Below, in pieces: positions 53,665 through 62,322 of a stretch of 64,000 nt of DNA. A program made the position numbers and the translations under genes. The notes under the pieces were generated by a model. It had not been told where the DNA came from, did no database searches, and worked only from the letters and a program-made list of their open reading frames with translations. This DNA comes from Chryseobacterium arthrosphaerae (GTDB lineage: Bacteria; Bacteroidota; Bacteroidia; Flavobacteriales; Weeksellaceae), in NCBI RefSeq assembly GCF_001684965.1, contig NZ_MAYG01000012.1:496001-560000 (forward strand), given 5' to 3'. Positions within the stretch are counted from its first letter, which is position 1. Each line of letters starts with the position of its first letter.

Positions 53665-54813
53665 TTAAACCTCGTCAATTATTTTCTGAAGATGCTCTAC
53701 AGATTTTTCCAGGACAAACGGAAGTTCCGTCTCTGAAATTTGTTTTTTGTACTGTTCAGAAACATTTTGATCGGTAAGAAATTTTTTCATGCCTTCATAG
53801 ATTCCTTCCTCGGAGTTGGGCGTAATATTGCCCAGTTTTCCATCCTGCAGCAGATCTCTGATTCCCGAAATATCTGTAGCGGAAATAGGCTTATTGAGAA
53901 TAAGTGCCTCTGCAATGATGGTAGGAAAACCTTCATGTCTGGAAGACATGATATAAAAATCCGCCTTTTTCATATACGGATAAGGATTGCTGCTGAAGCC
54001 CAGCATTTTGGCGGTATCCTGAAGCCCCAGTTGATTGAGCTGGTCCTGTATAGCATTAAAATCATAACCGTCTCCGATGATCAGAAGCTGATGTTTCAAC
54101 CCTTCATCGATCAGCTTTTTGTGAACATTCAGGAGTCTGTCATAGCCTTTCTGCGGATATACGGTTCCCACTGTTACAAAAGTAGGAAGATCATTGTTGA
54201 AAGGATAATCATTAACCTCAATATCCGCTTTCTTTAAAGTATCTTCTCTATCAATAGGGTTGTATATTTTGATAACGGACTGTTTTTCCGATTCATTTTT
54301 TGCGAGACTGTACATCCCTTCCTGCAGTTTATTTGAAATCACCAGAATTCTGTCGAATCTGAAAAACTGTCTGATGACCTCCGGAGTATATTCTTTCAGA
54401 TTGAAGATGTCATTTTGTACCCAGATAATTTTTTTTGAATCCTTTTGAGGACTTGACAGGATTTCCTGATGCATGGCATGGATGGCTGCAATCTCCACAT
54501 CATATTTTTTATCCTTTAAAATAAATTTATAAAGAAGGGAAGGAAACCAGAGAAACATTTTCTGATAAAGAACCCGCCATGCTTTCACAGGAATTTCCAA
54601 CGGTTTGTTTGTGGTGATCATCTCCCCTTTAATCAGATAGTGCAGATTGACCCAGGACGGTACTTCTTTAATATATAATCCTGAATAGAGATTCACCAGA
54701 AGATCCACTTCATATTTATCGGGAGGAAGATTTTTCAGAAAGTTGACCAGCACTTTTTCTGCGCCGCCATGGCGTAAGGAGCCTATACGAATGAGGAGCT
54801 TTTTCTTTTTCAA
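53665..54813 (-). CDS. Glycosyltransferase family 4
   Basis: A protein of 382 residues, GT-B fold. The N-terminal loop is GSLRHGGAEKVLVNFL and the C-terminal donor motif is SRHEGFPTIIAEALILNKP (the E-x7-E pattern). It transfers a sugar from a nucleotide donor to a lipid-linked polysaccharide unit at the inner face of the membrane. It is similar in plan to the GT4 at 57473-58627 and both may come from one ancestor. It is followed within 12 bases by the acyltransferase. Sugar and linkage cannot be told. Confidence 0.92.
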   Translation of the reverse strand: MKKKKLLIRIGSLRHGGAEKVLVNFLKNLPPDKYEVDLLVNLYSGLYIKEVPSWVNLHYLIKGEMITTNKPLEIPVKAWRVLYQKMFLWFPSLLYKFILKDKKYDVEIAAIHAMHQEILSSPQKDSKKIIWVQNDIFNLKEYTPEVIRQFFRFDRILVISNKLQEGMYSLAKNESEKQSVIKIYNPIDREDTLKKADIEVNDYPFNNDLPTFVTVGTVYPQKGYDRLLNVHKKLIDEGLKHQLLIIGDGYDFNAIQDQLNQLGLQDTAKMLGFSSNPYPYMKKADFYIMSSRHEGFPTIIAEALILNKPISATDISGIRDLLQDGKLGNITPNSEEGIYEGMKKFLTDQNVSEQYKKQISETELPFVLEKSVEHLQKIIDEV

Positions 54814-54855
54814 TTTGCCTGTTTTTTTGCTTTTATCATTTTTACAAGATTAAAT

Positions 54856-55425
54856 TTATTTAATTTTTCTTGCTTTTTTATACTTATGAGGGAGATTTTC
54901 TTTGATCCAGGCATCCAGTTTTTTCCTGTCCTTCTCCAGTTCACGGGGGTATTTCGGACTGTTTTTCAGGACAATATCTCCATAATCTTCAATTGTACAC
55001 AGGAACTGGGCGGGATTTCCGATAAAAACAGTATTGTCCGGCATAGACTGTGACAATACGGAATTGGCTCCCAGAATACAATTGTTACCTATCTGTACAT
55101 CCTGCATGATGACACAGTTTAGTCCGATTGTGCAGTTATTGCCTATTTTTATTCTTCCGAGAATTCTTGCATCTTCATATCCTGGAAGTTTTCTGAGCAG
55201 GGTAGTCGTTCCTCCGTGATTGACGAATCTTACCCCTCCGGCGATGTTCACATTATCACCAATTTCGATGAGGTAAGGTTCTGTCCCGAAATAAATGGTA
55301 TCCGGCATATTGAAATTACGGCCTACTTTCATGCCTTTATATTTGGCCACTTCAAGGCTTGCCCTATTCAAAAAATAATGATAGAGGGAGTTTATTTTTA
55401 ACAGGATTCTGAATATAAAAATCAT
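54856..55425 (-). CDS. Left-handed beta-helix acyltransferase of the polysaccharide locus
   Basis: A protein of 189 residues from ATG 55425 (the TTG one codon upstream is less likely). Hexapeptide repeats run through IGDNVNIAGGVRFVNHGGTT, IGNNCTIGLNCVIMQDVQIG and NNCILGANSVLSQSM, ending VFIGNPAQF, with the catalytic-type His in VNHGG. A 40-residue basic tail (ELEKDRKKLDAWIKENLPHK) follows the helix. It probably O- or N-acylates a sugar. It is divergent from the KAS III gene, with the intergenic promoter region shared. Confidence 0.85.
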   Translation of the reverse strand: MIFIFRILLKINSLYHYFLNRASLEVAKYKGMKVGRNFNMPDTIYFGTEPYLIEIGDNVNIAGGVRFVNHGGTTTLLRKLPGYEDARILGRIKIGNNCTIGLNCVIMQDVQIGNNCILGANSVLSQSMPDNTVFIGNPAQFLCTIEDYGDIVLKNSPKYPRELEKDRKKLDAWIKENLPHKYKKARKIK

Positions 55426-55447
55426 CAAGTGTAAATTTGTTTTTCTT

Positions 55448-55455
55448 TACTTTTG
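55448..55455 (+). promoter_or_regulatory. -7 element of the KAS III-ACP-SDR operon
   Basis: TACTTTTG, exact TAnnTTTG match, 22 bases before the ATG at 55478. It gives the inverted cassette its own promoter. Confidence 0.55.
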
Positions 55456-55477
55456 CAAAGAAAGAGAATTTATTAAT

Positions 55478-56452
55478 ATGATGAAAATTTCAAAAATAGA
55501 ATATTATCTGCCTCAGCAAGTGCTCACTAATGAGGATCTTGAAAAACAGTTCCCGGAGTGGAGTTCAGAAAGAATTCAGGAGAAAGTGGGAATTTCCCAG
55601 CGTCATATCTCCTCAGACAATGAAACGGTACTGGACATGGCCGTACAATCTTCTGAAAAAATTTTTGAGACCTATGACCGCAGCAAAGTAGATTTCATTC
55701 TGTTTTGCACACAAAGTCCGGAATACTTTCTTCCTACAACGGCCTGTATTTTGCAGGACAGATTAGGGCTTAGAAAAAACATCGGGGCGATTGATTTCAA
55801 TCTTGGATGTTCGGGGTTTGTATATGGATTGGCTTTTGCGAAAGGTCTCATTTCAGCAGGAATTGCACAAAGTATTCTTCTGGTGACTTCAGAAACCTAT
55901 ACCAAGCATATTCACCCGGATGACAAAGGAAACCGAAGTATATTCGGGGATGCTTCAGCTTCTGCAATTGTTGAAAAAGCAGAGGGTGCCGGAGACTATC
56001 AGTTCTGCCTTGGGACAGACGGAAGCGGTGCTGAAAACCTTATTGTAAAGAAAGGTGCTTTCAGAAAAGACTATGAACTGAATCCGGATCATGAATTCAG
56101 CCCGGAAAATATATACATGAATGGTCCTGAGATCTTCAATTTTACCATTGAAAATATCCCGGGACTGGTAAAAGAAACTCTTGAAGTGAATCAGATGACG
56201 ATGGATGATATTGATCATTTTGTTTTTCACCAGGCAAATTCTTTTATGCTGAATTATTTAAGGAAGAAAACCAAAATTCCGGCAGAAAAGTTCTATATTG
56301 ATATGGAAAAAACCGGGAATACCGTTTCTGCAACCATTCCTATTGCCCTTAAAAATATGATGGATAAAGGAATGCTGAAAGAAGGAGATAAAGTACTGAT
56401 GGCAGGATTCGGGGTGGGATACTCCTGGGGAGCTACCATTATAGAAATTTAA
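55478..56452 (+). CDS. 3-oxoacyl-ACP synthase III (KAS III) of the polysaccharide locus
   Basis: A protein of 324 residues with the full thiolase-fold catalytic triad: Cys111 in NLGCSGFVYGLAF, His251 in VFHQANSFML and Asn281 in KTGNTVSATIP. KAS III condenses acyl-CoA with malonyl-ACP. It is not beside plsX/fabD as housekeeping fabH usually is; instead it heads an operon with a dedicated ACP and an SDR reductase. A second ATG codon follows the first, so the exact start may be 55481. Inferred role: making a short 3-oxo- or 3-hydroxyacyl group for glycan decoration. Confidence 0.92.
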   Translation: MMKISKIEYYLPQQVLTNEDLEKQFPEWSSERIQEKVGISQRHISSDNETVLDMAVQSSEKIFETYDRSKVDFILFCTQSPEYFLPTTACILQDRLGLRKNIGAIDFNLGCSGFVYGLAFAKGLISAGIAQSILLVTSETYTKHIHPDDKGNRSIFGDASASAIVEKAEGAGDYQFCLGTDGSGAENLIVKKGAFRKDYELNPDHEFSPENIYMNGPEIFNFTIENIPGLVKETLEVNQMTMDDIDHFVFHQANSFMLNYLRKKTKIPAEKFYIDMEKTGNTVSATIPIALKNMMDKGMLKEGDKVLMAGFGVGYSWGATIIEI

Positions 56453-56479
56453 TAGTAACAAACATTTAAAATTATAAAT

Positions 56480-56713
56480 ATGAAGACATCCGTTTTTTTA
56501 GAAAAATTACAGGAAGAACTGGAAGAAGATGAAACACTTACTGTTGAAACCAATTTAAAGGCTTTAGAAAGCTATGATTCTATCAGTTTACTTTCTGTTA
56601 TTGCATTCGTGGACGAAAATTTCAATAAAAAAATCGATACCAAACAGTTTAAAGATGTAGAGACGGTCTCAGACCTGATGGAGGTAATAGGGATAGAAAA
56701 CTTTGAGGATTAA
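56480..56713 (+). CDS. Dedicated acyl carrier protein
   Basis: A protein of 77 residues, acidic and helical like ACPs. The phosphopantetheine site is Ser34 in YDSISLLSV (usual DSL motif is DSI here). It lies 27 bases after KAS III and its stop overlaps the SDR start codon (TAATG), so the three are co-translated. It should carry the growing acyl chain for this operon. A separate ACP implies an acyl product kept apart from fatty acid synthesis. Confidence 0.9.
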   Translation: MKTSVFLEKLQEELEEDETLTVETNLKALESYDSISLLSVIAFVDENFNKKIDTKQFKDVETVSDLMEVIGIENFED

Positions 56714-57471
56714 TGGATGCTTTCTCGTTAAAAAATAAAACAATTCTTATTACAGGGGCTTCTTCCGGGATCGGGAGAAGCTGTTCTGTAGAATGCAGCA
56801 GAAACGGAGCTGATCTTATTCTGATAGGAAGAAATCATGAAGAGCTTGAAAAGACCGCTTCAATGCTGAACCCCGAAACAAAGTTTGAAATAATCACTGA
56901 AGATATTACCCAATCTGACCGGCTTGAACGGATCATTGCAGAAAAGGTGGCTGTTCTGGGAAAAATATCAGGATTCATTCATTGTGCAGGTATTGAAAAA
57001 ACACTGCCTTTGAAAAAGCATAGCCCGCAGTTATATCATGATATATTTGAGGTGAATGTGATTGCAGGATTTGAAATCGCCAAAATCCTGTCTTTAAAGA
57101 AATATAAAGATGAAACGGCAAGTTTTGTATTTATCTCATCCGTTGCAGGAATGGTAGGAGAGGCCGGAAAGGCTGCTTATTCTGCCAGTAAAGGAGCCGT
57201 GATAGCAGGAGCCCGGTCATTGGCTATGGAGCTTTCCAGGGGCAATATCCGTGTCAATAGTATAAGTCCGGCAATGGTCAATACTCCGATCTTAGAAAAA
57301 ATGTTCAACGATATCGGTGAAGAAGCTTCATCAGAGATCATAAAAAAGCATCCGCTGGGAATAGGAGAGCCTGAAGATGTAGCGAATGCCTGTATTTTTC
57401 TTTTATCCGATGCTGCAAGATGGGTTACCGGTACCAATCTTGTAATTGACGGAGGATATTCTGCGCAATAA
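56713..57471 (+). CDS. SDR-family reductase (FabG-like)
   Basis: A protein of 252 residues. Cofactor loop TGASSGIG (14-21), catalytic Ser142/143 in ISSVAG, Tyr156 and Lys160 in AAYSASK, and the C-terminal VTGTNLVIDGGYSAQ. The usual NAG motif is CAG here. A FabG-like 3-oxoacyl-ACP reductase is the natural third member after KAS III and ACP. Activity on a sugar is an alternative, since SDRs are broad. It ends 1 base from the convergent glycosyltransferase stop. Confidence 0.9.
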   Translation: MDAFSLKNKTILITGASSGIGRSCSVECSRNGADLILIGRNHEELEKTASMLNPETKFEIITEDITQSDRLERIIAEKVAVLGKISGFIHCAGIEKTLPLKKHSPQLYHDIFEVNVIAGFEIAKILSLKKYKDETASFVFISSVAGMVGEAGKAAYSASKGAVIAGARSLAMELSRGNIRVNSISPAMVNTPILEKMFNDIGEEASSEIIKKHPLGIGEPEDVANACIFLLSDAARWVTGTNLVIDGGYSAQ

Positions 57472-57472
57472 T

Positions 57473-58627
57473 TTATTGCCTGTGGAGGTTTTCTATAATC
57501 TCTGTTACACTGTCAAATATCTTTTGATTGTCAAACTGACTTTCAATATTTTTAAGATTCTCCCTGATGTGGAGAACCAATTCAGGATTGGTAAGAAAAG
57601 CTTTCATCCCCTCATACATCTCATCAACCTCGTAGTTGATGAGGTATCCTGTTTCCCTGTCTTTGATCATCAGCCCCACATCCCCCACATTGGTAGCCAC
57701 AATAGGTTTCTGGAGAATTAATGCTTCGGCAATCACCAGGGGCCATGCTTCAGATTCAGAAGGAAGAACGAAATAGTCTGCCTTTTTGATGTATGGGTAA
57801 GGATTCATTTGATTCCCTGCTAAAATAAATGTTTTCTCTACATTACTTTGGGCTGCCTGGGCTTTCAGGTTAGCCATTTCACCGCCGTCGCCTATCACCA
57901 CAATACTGTGATGGAATCCTTCGTCGATAAGCCTTTTATGAGCTTCAATAAGTTTATGATACCCTTTTCTTGAATGGAGTCTTCCGATGGAAACAAAAAC
58001 AGGTCCTTCAGGAAAATAATCCGGTTTTTCTTCTGCTTTCCGTTTGATTTCTTCAATAGGAATAGGATTGATGATCACCGTTTCAGGAGGATATTGTAAT
58101 TCGGGATAATACTGATGCATCATATCTTTGATCTTATGGGAACAGTACACCATATGGTCAAATTGCGGAAAACTTTTCAGGATACCCGGAACCAAAGGCT
58201 GAAATTGCGGCACATTGATCTCAGAATGGAACCAGCCTATTTTTTTTGAGTTTTTATGGGTAGAGTTGAGAATGGCATCATAATCCCTGTAATCCATTCC
58301 AATCTCTATATCAAAAGTATCATTGATGGTTTTATCGGCAATGGCCGGATTGTTTTTCAGCTTTCTGAGTTTGATTCTTCTTGCGACAAGCTGAAGCTTT
58401 TGTACCAGTGAATTGCCGGAAAAATCTTCTTTACCGTCGGTAAGGTAGACTTTTCTGACATGACTGGGAAGCTCATCACGTAATTTCCCCTGATTGAGCG
58501 TCAGGCATACCGTCATTTCAAATTTGTTCCTGTCAAGATTGTTGAGAAGTCCCAACAGAACTTTTTCTACACCTCCCATTTCCATGGAACGGTGCCTGAA
58601 CAAAATTTTTATTTTTTTTTCTATCAT
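57473..58627 (-). CDS. Glycosyltransferase family 4
   Basis: A protein of 384 residues, GT-B fold, with HRSMEMGGVEKVLLGLL near the start and SESEAWPLVIAEAL as the donor motif. It is a paralog of the GT4 at 53665 with about the same length. Its ATG overlaps the stop of the GT2 gene (TAATG), so the GT2-GT4 pair is translationally coupled. It converges on the SDR gene with a 1-base gap, so terminator space is absent there. Sugar unknown. Confidence 0.92.
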   Translation of the reverse strand: MIEKKIKILFRHRSMEMGGVEKVLLGLLNNLDRNKFEMTVCLTLNQGKLRDELPSHVRKVYLTDGKEDFSGNSLVQKLQLVARRIKLRKLKNNPAIADKTINDTFDIEIGMDYRDYDAILNSTHKNSKKIGWFHSEINVPQFQPLVPGILKSFPQFDHMVYCSHKIKDMMHQYYPELQYPPETVIINPIPIEEIKRKAEEKPDYFPEGPVFVSIGRLHSRKGYHKLIEAHKRLIDEGFHHSIVVIGDGGEMANLKAQAAQSNVEKTFILAGNQMNPYPYIKKADYFVLPSESEAWPLVIAEALILQKPIVATNVGDVGLMIKDRETGYLINYEVDEMYEGMKAFLTNPELVLHIRENLKNIESQFDNQKIFDSVTEIIENLHRQ

Positions 58628-59466
58628 TATCCGAAGATTGATTGTAACGTAATTTTTATTTTTTTCTTAATACGGAAGGGCAGGGAATGCTGGTATTGAA
58701 GTAATTCAAATAGTGCTTCTGCCCCGGGATACTGATCCGGAACCGGCCTTCCGTTAATGCTCGTAAGTTTTCTCCGCTTCATGGTATTGAAGATCACCTG
58801 GGCAAAATACTCATGGGATCTTTTTTTATTATCATTCTGTGAAATCCCACCCTGATGTGTTCTGTAAAGGTAGTTGGTGTCATCAATGAATTTCACTTTT
58901 CCTTTTTCATACATTTTAAGATACAGATCCTGATCTTCTCCGATTTTTAAATCCGGATTCATTTTCTCGGTCTGCATATAAACAGCTCTTCTGAAAGCCA
59001 CAAAATGAGCAATCTGGATAGGGAAATTGAAAAAATAAGGATCACCGTTCGGAACCTGCATTGCTGATCTGAACGGAGCAATAGGTTTCAGGTTCTGATC
59101 ACAGGTCATAAACCTTGAATAGGTGAGAACCGTATTTTTTTTTGCGTGAAAAATATCCATACACTTTTGAATCGCCGTAGGATGAAGGGCATCATCAGGG
59201 TCAAGAAAGCCACAGATATCTCCTTCGGCCAGTTCGATCAGTTTACTTTTCGTCACACCAACCCCGGAATTTTTTTCATTTTCAAAAAATTTAAATCTTT
59301 TATCCTTTGAAATAATTTCCTGTACTGTTTTCTTTTCTTCTTCAGAAGATGCATCATCTAAAATGACGGCCTCCCAATCTGTATAGGTTTGCTGCAGTAT
59401 GCTTTCAAAACAATCTTTGAAGAAATGGGCGTTATTATAATGGGCAATGAGAATGGAGAACTTCAT
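58627..59466 (-). CDS. Glycosyltransferase family 2
   Basis: A protein of 279 residues, GT-A fold. ILIAHYNNAHFFKDCFESIL and the metal-binding DPDD in CGFLDPDDALHP mark it. The later GEDQDLYLKMYEKG motif is the catalytic-base region. It inverts sugars on a lipid-linked acceptor. Its ATG overlaps the stop of the acyltransferase gene upstream (TAATG), so it is coupled to it as well. Confidence 0.92.
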   Translation of the reverse strand: MKFSILIAHYNNAHFFKDCFESILQQTYTDWEAVILDDASSEEEKKTVQEIISKDKRFKFFENEKNSGVGVTKSKLIELAEGDICGFLDPDDALHPTAIQKCMDIFHAKKNTVLTYSRFMTCDQNLKPIAPFRSAMQVPNGDPYFFNFPIQIAHFVAFRRAVYMQTEKMNPDLKIGEDQDLYLKMYEKGKVKFIDDTNYLYRTHQGGISQNDNKKRSHEYFAQVIFNTMKRRKLTSINGRPVPDQYPGAEALFELLQYQHSLPFRIKKKIKITLQSIFG

Positions 59467-60008
59467 TATTGTTCTTTGAATATTAATTCCTGGCGGTTAA
59501 TTACTGTTGTGTCGGACGGTATATCTTTATAAATGGTACATCCGGCTCCTATGATACAATTATCTCCTATAGTAACCCCCTTCAGGACGGTAACATTGCT
59601 TCCCAGCCAACAGTTTTTTCCAATTTTGATAGGCGCTGTGGTAAACCGGGAATGATGGAGCTTAAATTCAGGATGGGTCTCATAAGCATGGTTGTGGTCA
59701 TACAGCTTTACATTCTCACCGAACAGCGTATTGTCACCAATGGAGATACTGTCCAGGCAATTGATAGAGCAGAAATTATTCATAAAAAAATTGTTTCCAA
59801 GTTCCAGACTGGCATTCTGCTGTACAAGAACATGAACATAATTTCTGAAGCTGACACCTTCTCCGATAGTTACCTTTTTTAAGCTTTCATGAAGGATAAA
59901 ATGATTACTGGTTCCAAGTTTTATTCCCTTAACGGAAACATGAGGATGTTTTCTGAGAAGTGAAATCAGACTTTTTCGTTGAAGTTTGGCTAGAATTTCA
60001 TGAAGCAT
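59466..60008 (-). CDS. Left-handed beta-helix acetyltransferase (CapG/WbbJ type)
   Basis: A protein of 180 residues from ATG 60008; a longer open frame to 60236 reads through the divergent promoter and has non-coding character, so it is rejected. The order YDHNHAYETHPEFK, then IGKNCWLGSNVTVLKGVTIG and the end of VINRQ, fits maltose/sugar O-acetyltransferase-like enzymes. The His pair in DHNHAY is catalytic in that group. It probably O-acetylates a sugar. First gene of the minus-strand run acyltransferase-GT2-GT4. Confidence 0.88.
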   Translation of the reverse strand: MLHEILAKLQRKSLISLLRKHPHVSVKGIKLGTSNHFILHESLKKVTIGEGVSFRNYVHVLVQQNASLELGNNFFMNNFCSINCLDSISIGDNTLFGENVKLYDHNHAYETHPEFKLHHSRFTTAPIKIGKNCWLGSNVTVLKGVTIGDNCIIGAGCTIYKDIPSDTTVINRQELIFKEQ

Positions 60009-60037
60009 ATTGGGATTTATTTTCACACTTGTAGTTA

Positions 60038-60045
60038 CAAATATA
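60038..60045 (-). promoter_or_regulatory. -7 element of the acetyltransferase-GT2-GT4 operon
   Basis: TATATTTG on the minus strand, exact match, 29 bases before the ATG at 60008. It supports that start over the longer open frame. Confidence 0.55.
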
Positions 60046-60076
60046 ATTTGTTTTATAGAAATATAATAATTAATCT

Positions 60077-60084
60077 TATTTTTG
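60077..60084 (+). promoter_or_regulatory. -7 element of the membrane acyltransferase gene
   Basis: TATTTTTG, exact match, 89 bases before GTG 60174. Together with the element at 60038 it forms a divergent promoter pair. Confidence 0.45.
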
Positions 60085-60173
60085 TGCCTTAAAATTAACA
60101 CTTTAAATGAAATGGAACTGTCAGCAGATTGGGGGCAGATAGTTTTTGATAAAGTAAAGCATTTCGTGTTTCT

Positions 60174-61208
60174 GTGAAGATAAGTCAGATTACATTTACA
60201 AGATTTATTGCTGCCATGGCAATTGTCATTTCCCATTTCAATAAAGATCTGTTTTTATACAAGATCGATTATATTTCCAATCTTTTTCTGAGAGCCAATG
60301 TAGGGGTAAGCTATTTTTTTATCCTTTCCGGGTTTATTATGATTATTGCTTATCATAAAAAAGATAAGATCGATTATCTGGAGTTTTATAAGAACAGGTT
60401 TGCCAGGATCTATCCGCTGTATATTTTGGGGCTTTTGCTCTATTTTATGACAAGATCCCAGATGTTCGACTGGTATAAACTGATGCTGTACAGTCTGGGA
60501 ATTCAAAGCTGGATACCGGGAGAAGCTATGATCCTCAATTTTCCGGGATGGTCTATATCTGTAGAGTTTTTCTTTTATCTGCTTTTTCCTCTTTTATACA
60601 ATTATTTTTATTCAAGGAAAAATAAGATGATCTGGGTCGCTGCCATCGGATTATGGCTGATTACCCAGGTGTTTTCTAATCTGTATCCGGTATATGGAGC
60701 CTACGAAGGTCCTCATACCAAAAGCCACGAGTTTTTATATTACTTCCCTTTGTGGCATCTTAATGAATTTCTGATTGGGAATCTGGCAGGTATCTTTTTC
60801 GTGAGAAATTACAGGCAAAAAAACTACGATCGTCAGGTTATTATCCTTTTTCTATTGATCCTTGTATCTTTAATGTTTGTTCCGCTTTTCTATCACAATG
60901 GTTTGATGGCCTTACTTTTTGTACCTGCAATCTTTGTGATATCGGCCAATAACGGATGGATAACCCGATTCTTTTCATTGAAGCCGCTGGAATACCTGGG
61001 AGAGATCAGTTACGGAATATACATTACCCATATTCCTGTTCTCTATCTTGTAAGAGCGTTTTTAGAATGGCAGCAATATGCGTTCAGTATTGATACTGTA
61101 TTTGTGATATATAGTATCGTGATGCTGTTCAGTTCTGCACTTTTTTATCAGTTCATAGAAAAGCCGATGCGGGATCTTTTAAGAAAGATTCACTTTTCAA
61201 AACAGTAA
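60174..61208 (+). CDS. Membrane acyltransferase (acyltransferase 3 / OafA type)
   Basis: A protein of 344 residues with about ten membrane helices. ITFTRFIAAMAIVISHFN with His20 and RANVGVSYFFILSGFIM form the family N-terminus; YKNRFARIYPLYILGL is the characteristic RxYP motif. It moves acyl groups, usually acetyl, to sugars of LPS or capsule at the inner membrane. GTG is the start because two in-frame stops lie just before it and the next ATG is inside the first helix. It points away from the rest of the minus-strand genes. Confidence 0.9.
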   Translation: MKISQITFTRFIAAMAIVISHFNKDLFLYKIDYISNLFLRANVGVSYFFILSGFIMIIAYHKKDKIDYLEFYKNRFARIYPLYILGLLLYFMTRSQMFDWYKLMLYSLGIQSWIPGEAMILNFPGWSISVEFFFYLLFPLLYNYFYSRKNKMIWVAAIGLWLITQVFSNLYPVYGAYEGPHTKSHEFLYYFPLWHLNEFLIGNLAGIFFVRNYRQKNYDRQVIILFLLILVSLMFVPLFYHNGLMALLFVPAIFVISANNGWITRFFSLKPLEYLGEISYGIYITHIPVLYLVRAFLEWQQYAFSIDTVFVIYSIVMLFSSALFYQFIEKPMRDLLRKIHFSKQ

Positions 61209-61224
61209 GGATTAATTTTTTTGT

Positions 61225-61244
61225 AAAACTAAATATTTAGTTTT
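61225..61244. terminator. Palindrome between convergent genes, likely bidirectional terminator
   Basis: AAAACTAAATATTTAGTTTT is a perfect 20-base palindrome with T-runs near both ends, in the 45-base gap between the membrane acyltransferase and the GT2 gene. Confidence 0.55.
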
Positions 61245-61253
61245 GTGCTGGAG

Positions 61254-62192
61254 TCAGAACAGATCTTTCCTGAAATTGATATTGTAAAGCCCGGATCTTA
61301 TGCTTCGGTAATCTGTAAACAGATACTTAAGGATCATTCCCCATTTGGTAAGAAAAGGAGCATTGGCGATCTGAAAACTTCTGTACACTCTCCTGATGTG
61401 GAGCTTAATTTCTGCAGGAATCGTATTTTCACTTTCCGCCCATTTGTTGACTTCTTCCCAAAGTAAAACCCTTGTTGAGGCTGGTTTTATCTCTCTGTTG
61501 TCCACTTTGGTAATCCTGTTATTCTCATGAACTCCTCTTACGGCTACGGCGCTGTCAAGAATTCCCGGATATAAATTCAGATAGTAGGAGAGTCTGAACA
61601 GGAATTCCGTATCCTGATGTAGTGTTAAATGGGTTTTGAAGAAATATTCGAGGGTTTTCAGAGAACTTTTCCTGATGGTCAGGGCATCTATGCTGAAAAG
61701 CCCGAAGGTTCCTATCATATTAAGCTGCCCGGGAAATACCTCTTTTGGAGGATGCTTTTTGTAAACCGTGGTTAAGCGGTCTCCAAAGACTTTATAATAC
61801 TGTTCTTTAGCTTTTTCAGAATAATAATGTACGCCTATTGCTCCATACACACCATCTACATCACTGTTTTTAAAGAGTTCTTTTTCTGCATCAAAACGGT
61901 TGGGAAGATAATAATCATCTGCATCCAGAAATGAAATGAAATCTCCTTCTGATTTCTCTATCCCCAGATTTCTGCTGGCTCCTGCACCATGATTGCCTTG
62001 ATCCGGGTGCTGATAGAGCTTTACCCTGCTATGTTTCTGAGCAAGTTCCCGGCATACCTCGAGGGCATTGTCCGGAGACTGATCTTCTACCAGAACAACC
62101 TCATAGACTTCATCGAACTGAAGGGCAGATGCTACAGCCTGGGATACATATTTTTCAGCATTATAGACGGGAATGATTACGGAAATTTTCAT
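61254..62192 (-). CDS. Glycosyltransferase family 2
   Basis: A protein of 312 residues, GT-A fold: SVIIPVYNAEKYVSQAVASAL, the FLDADDYYLPNRF metal site and LTLHQDTEFLFRLSYYLN as the catalytic-base region. A helical C-terminal part follows. It adds a sugar during polysaccharide assembly. It has a -7 element 28 bases before the ATG. Confidence 0.92.
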   Translation of the reverse strand: MKISVIIPVYNAEKYVSQAVASALQFDEVYEVVLVEDQSPDNALEVCRELAQKHSRVKLYQHPDQGNHGAGASRNLGIEKSEGDFISFLDADDYYLPNRFDAEKELFKNSDVDGVYGAIGVHYYSEKAKEQYYKVFGDRLTTVYKKHPPKEVFPGQLNMIGTFGLFSIDALTIRKSSLKTLEYFFKTHLTLHQDTEFLFRLSYYLNLYPGILDSAVAVRGVHENNRITKVDNREIKPASTRVLLWEEVNKWAESENTIPAEIKLHIRRVYRSFQIANAPFLTKWGMILKYLFTDYRSIRSGLYNINFRKDLF

Positions 62193-62220
62193 CTTTATCG
62201 GCTTATGTTTTTTATGGGCA

Positions 62221-62228
62221 CAAAATTA
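62221..62228 (-). promoter_or_regulatory. -7 element of the GT2 gene at 61254
   Basis: TAATTTTG on the minus strand, exact match, 28 bases before the ATG at 62192. Confidence 0.5.
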
Positions 62229-62322
62229 ATCTTTCTTTGACAGTACTCATTGGAAATGTCTGTTTTTATTTAATTAAGCTTATGTAAAACAGATGAAAAT
62301 CCTATCTTTTACATTTTGCTTT

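Noticed and set aside
55478..56452. KAS III gene as the housekeeping fabH.
   Set aside because: Not fully excluded, but it lacks plsX, rpmF or fabD neighbours and heads a private ACP-SDR operon inside a glycan locus, so a dedicated role is favoured.
60009..60236. A 76-residue N-terminal extension of the acetyltransferase at 59466-60008.
   Set aside because: It reads through a divergent promoter region, has Cys/Asn-rich non-conserved sequence, and an exact -7 box lies between it and the ATG at 60008.
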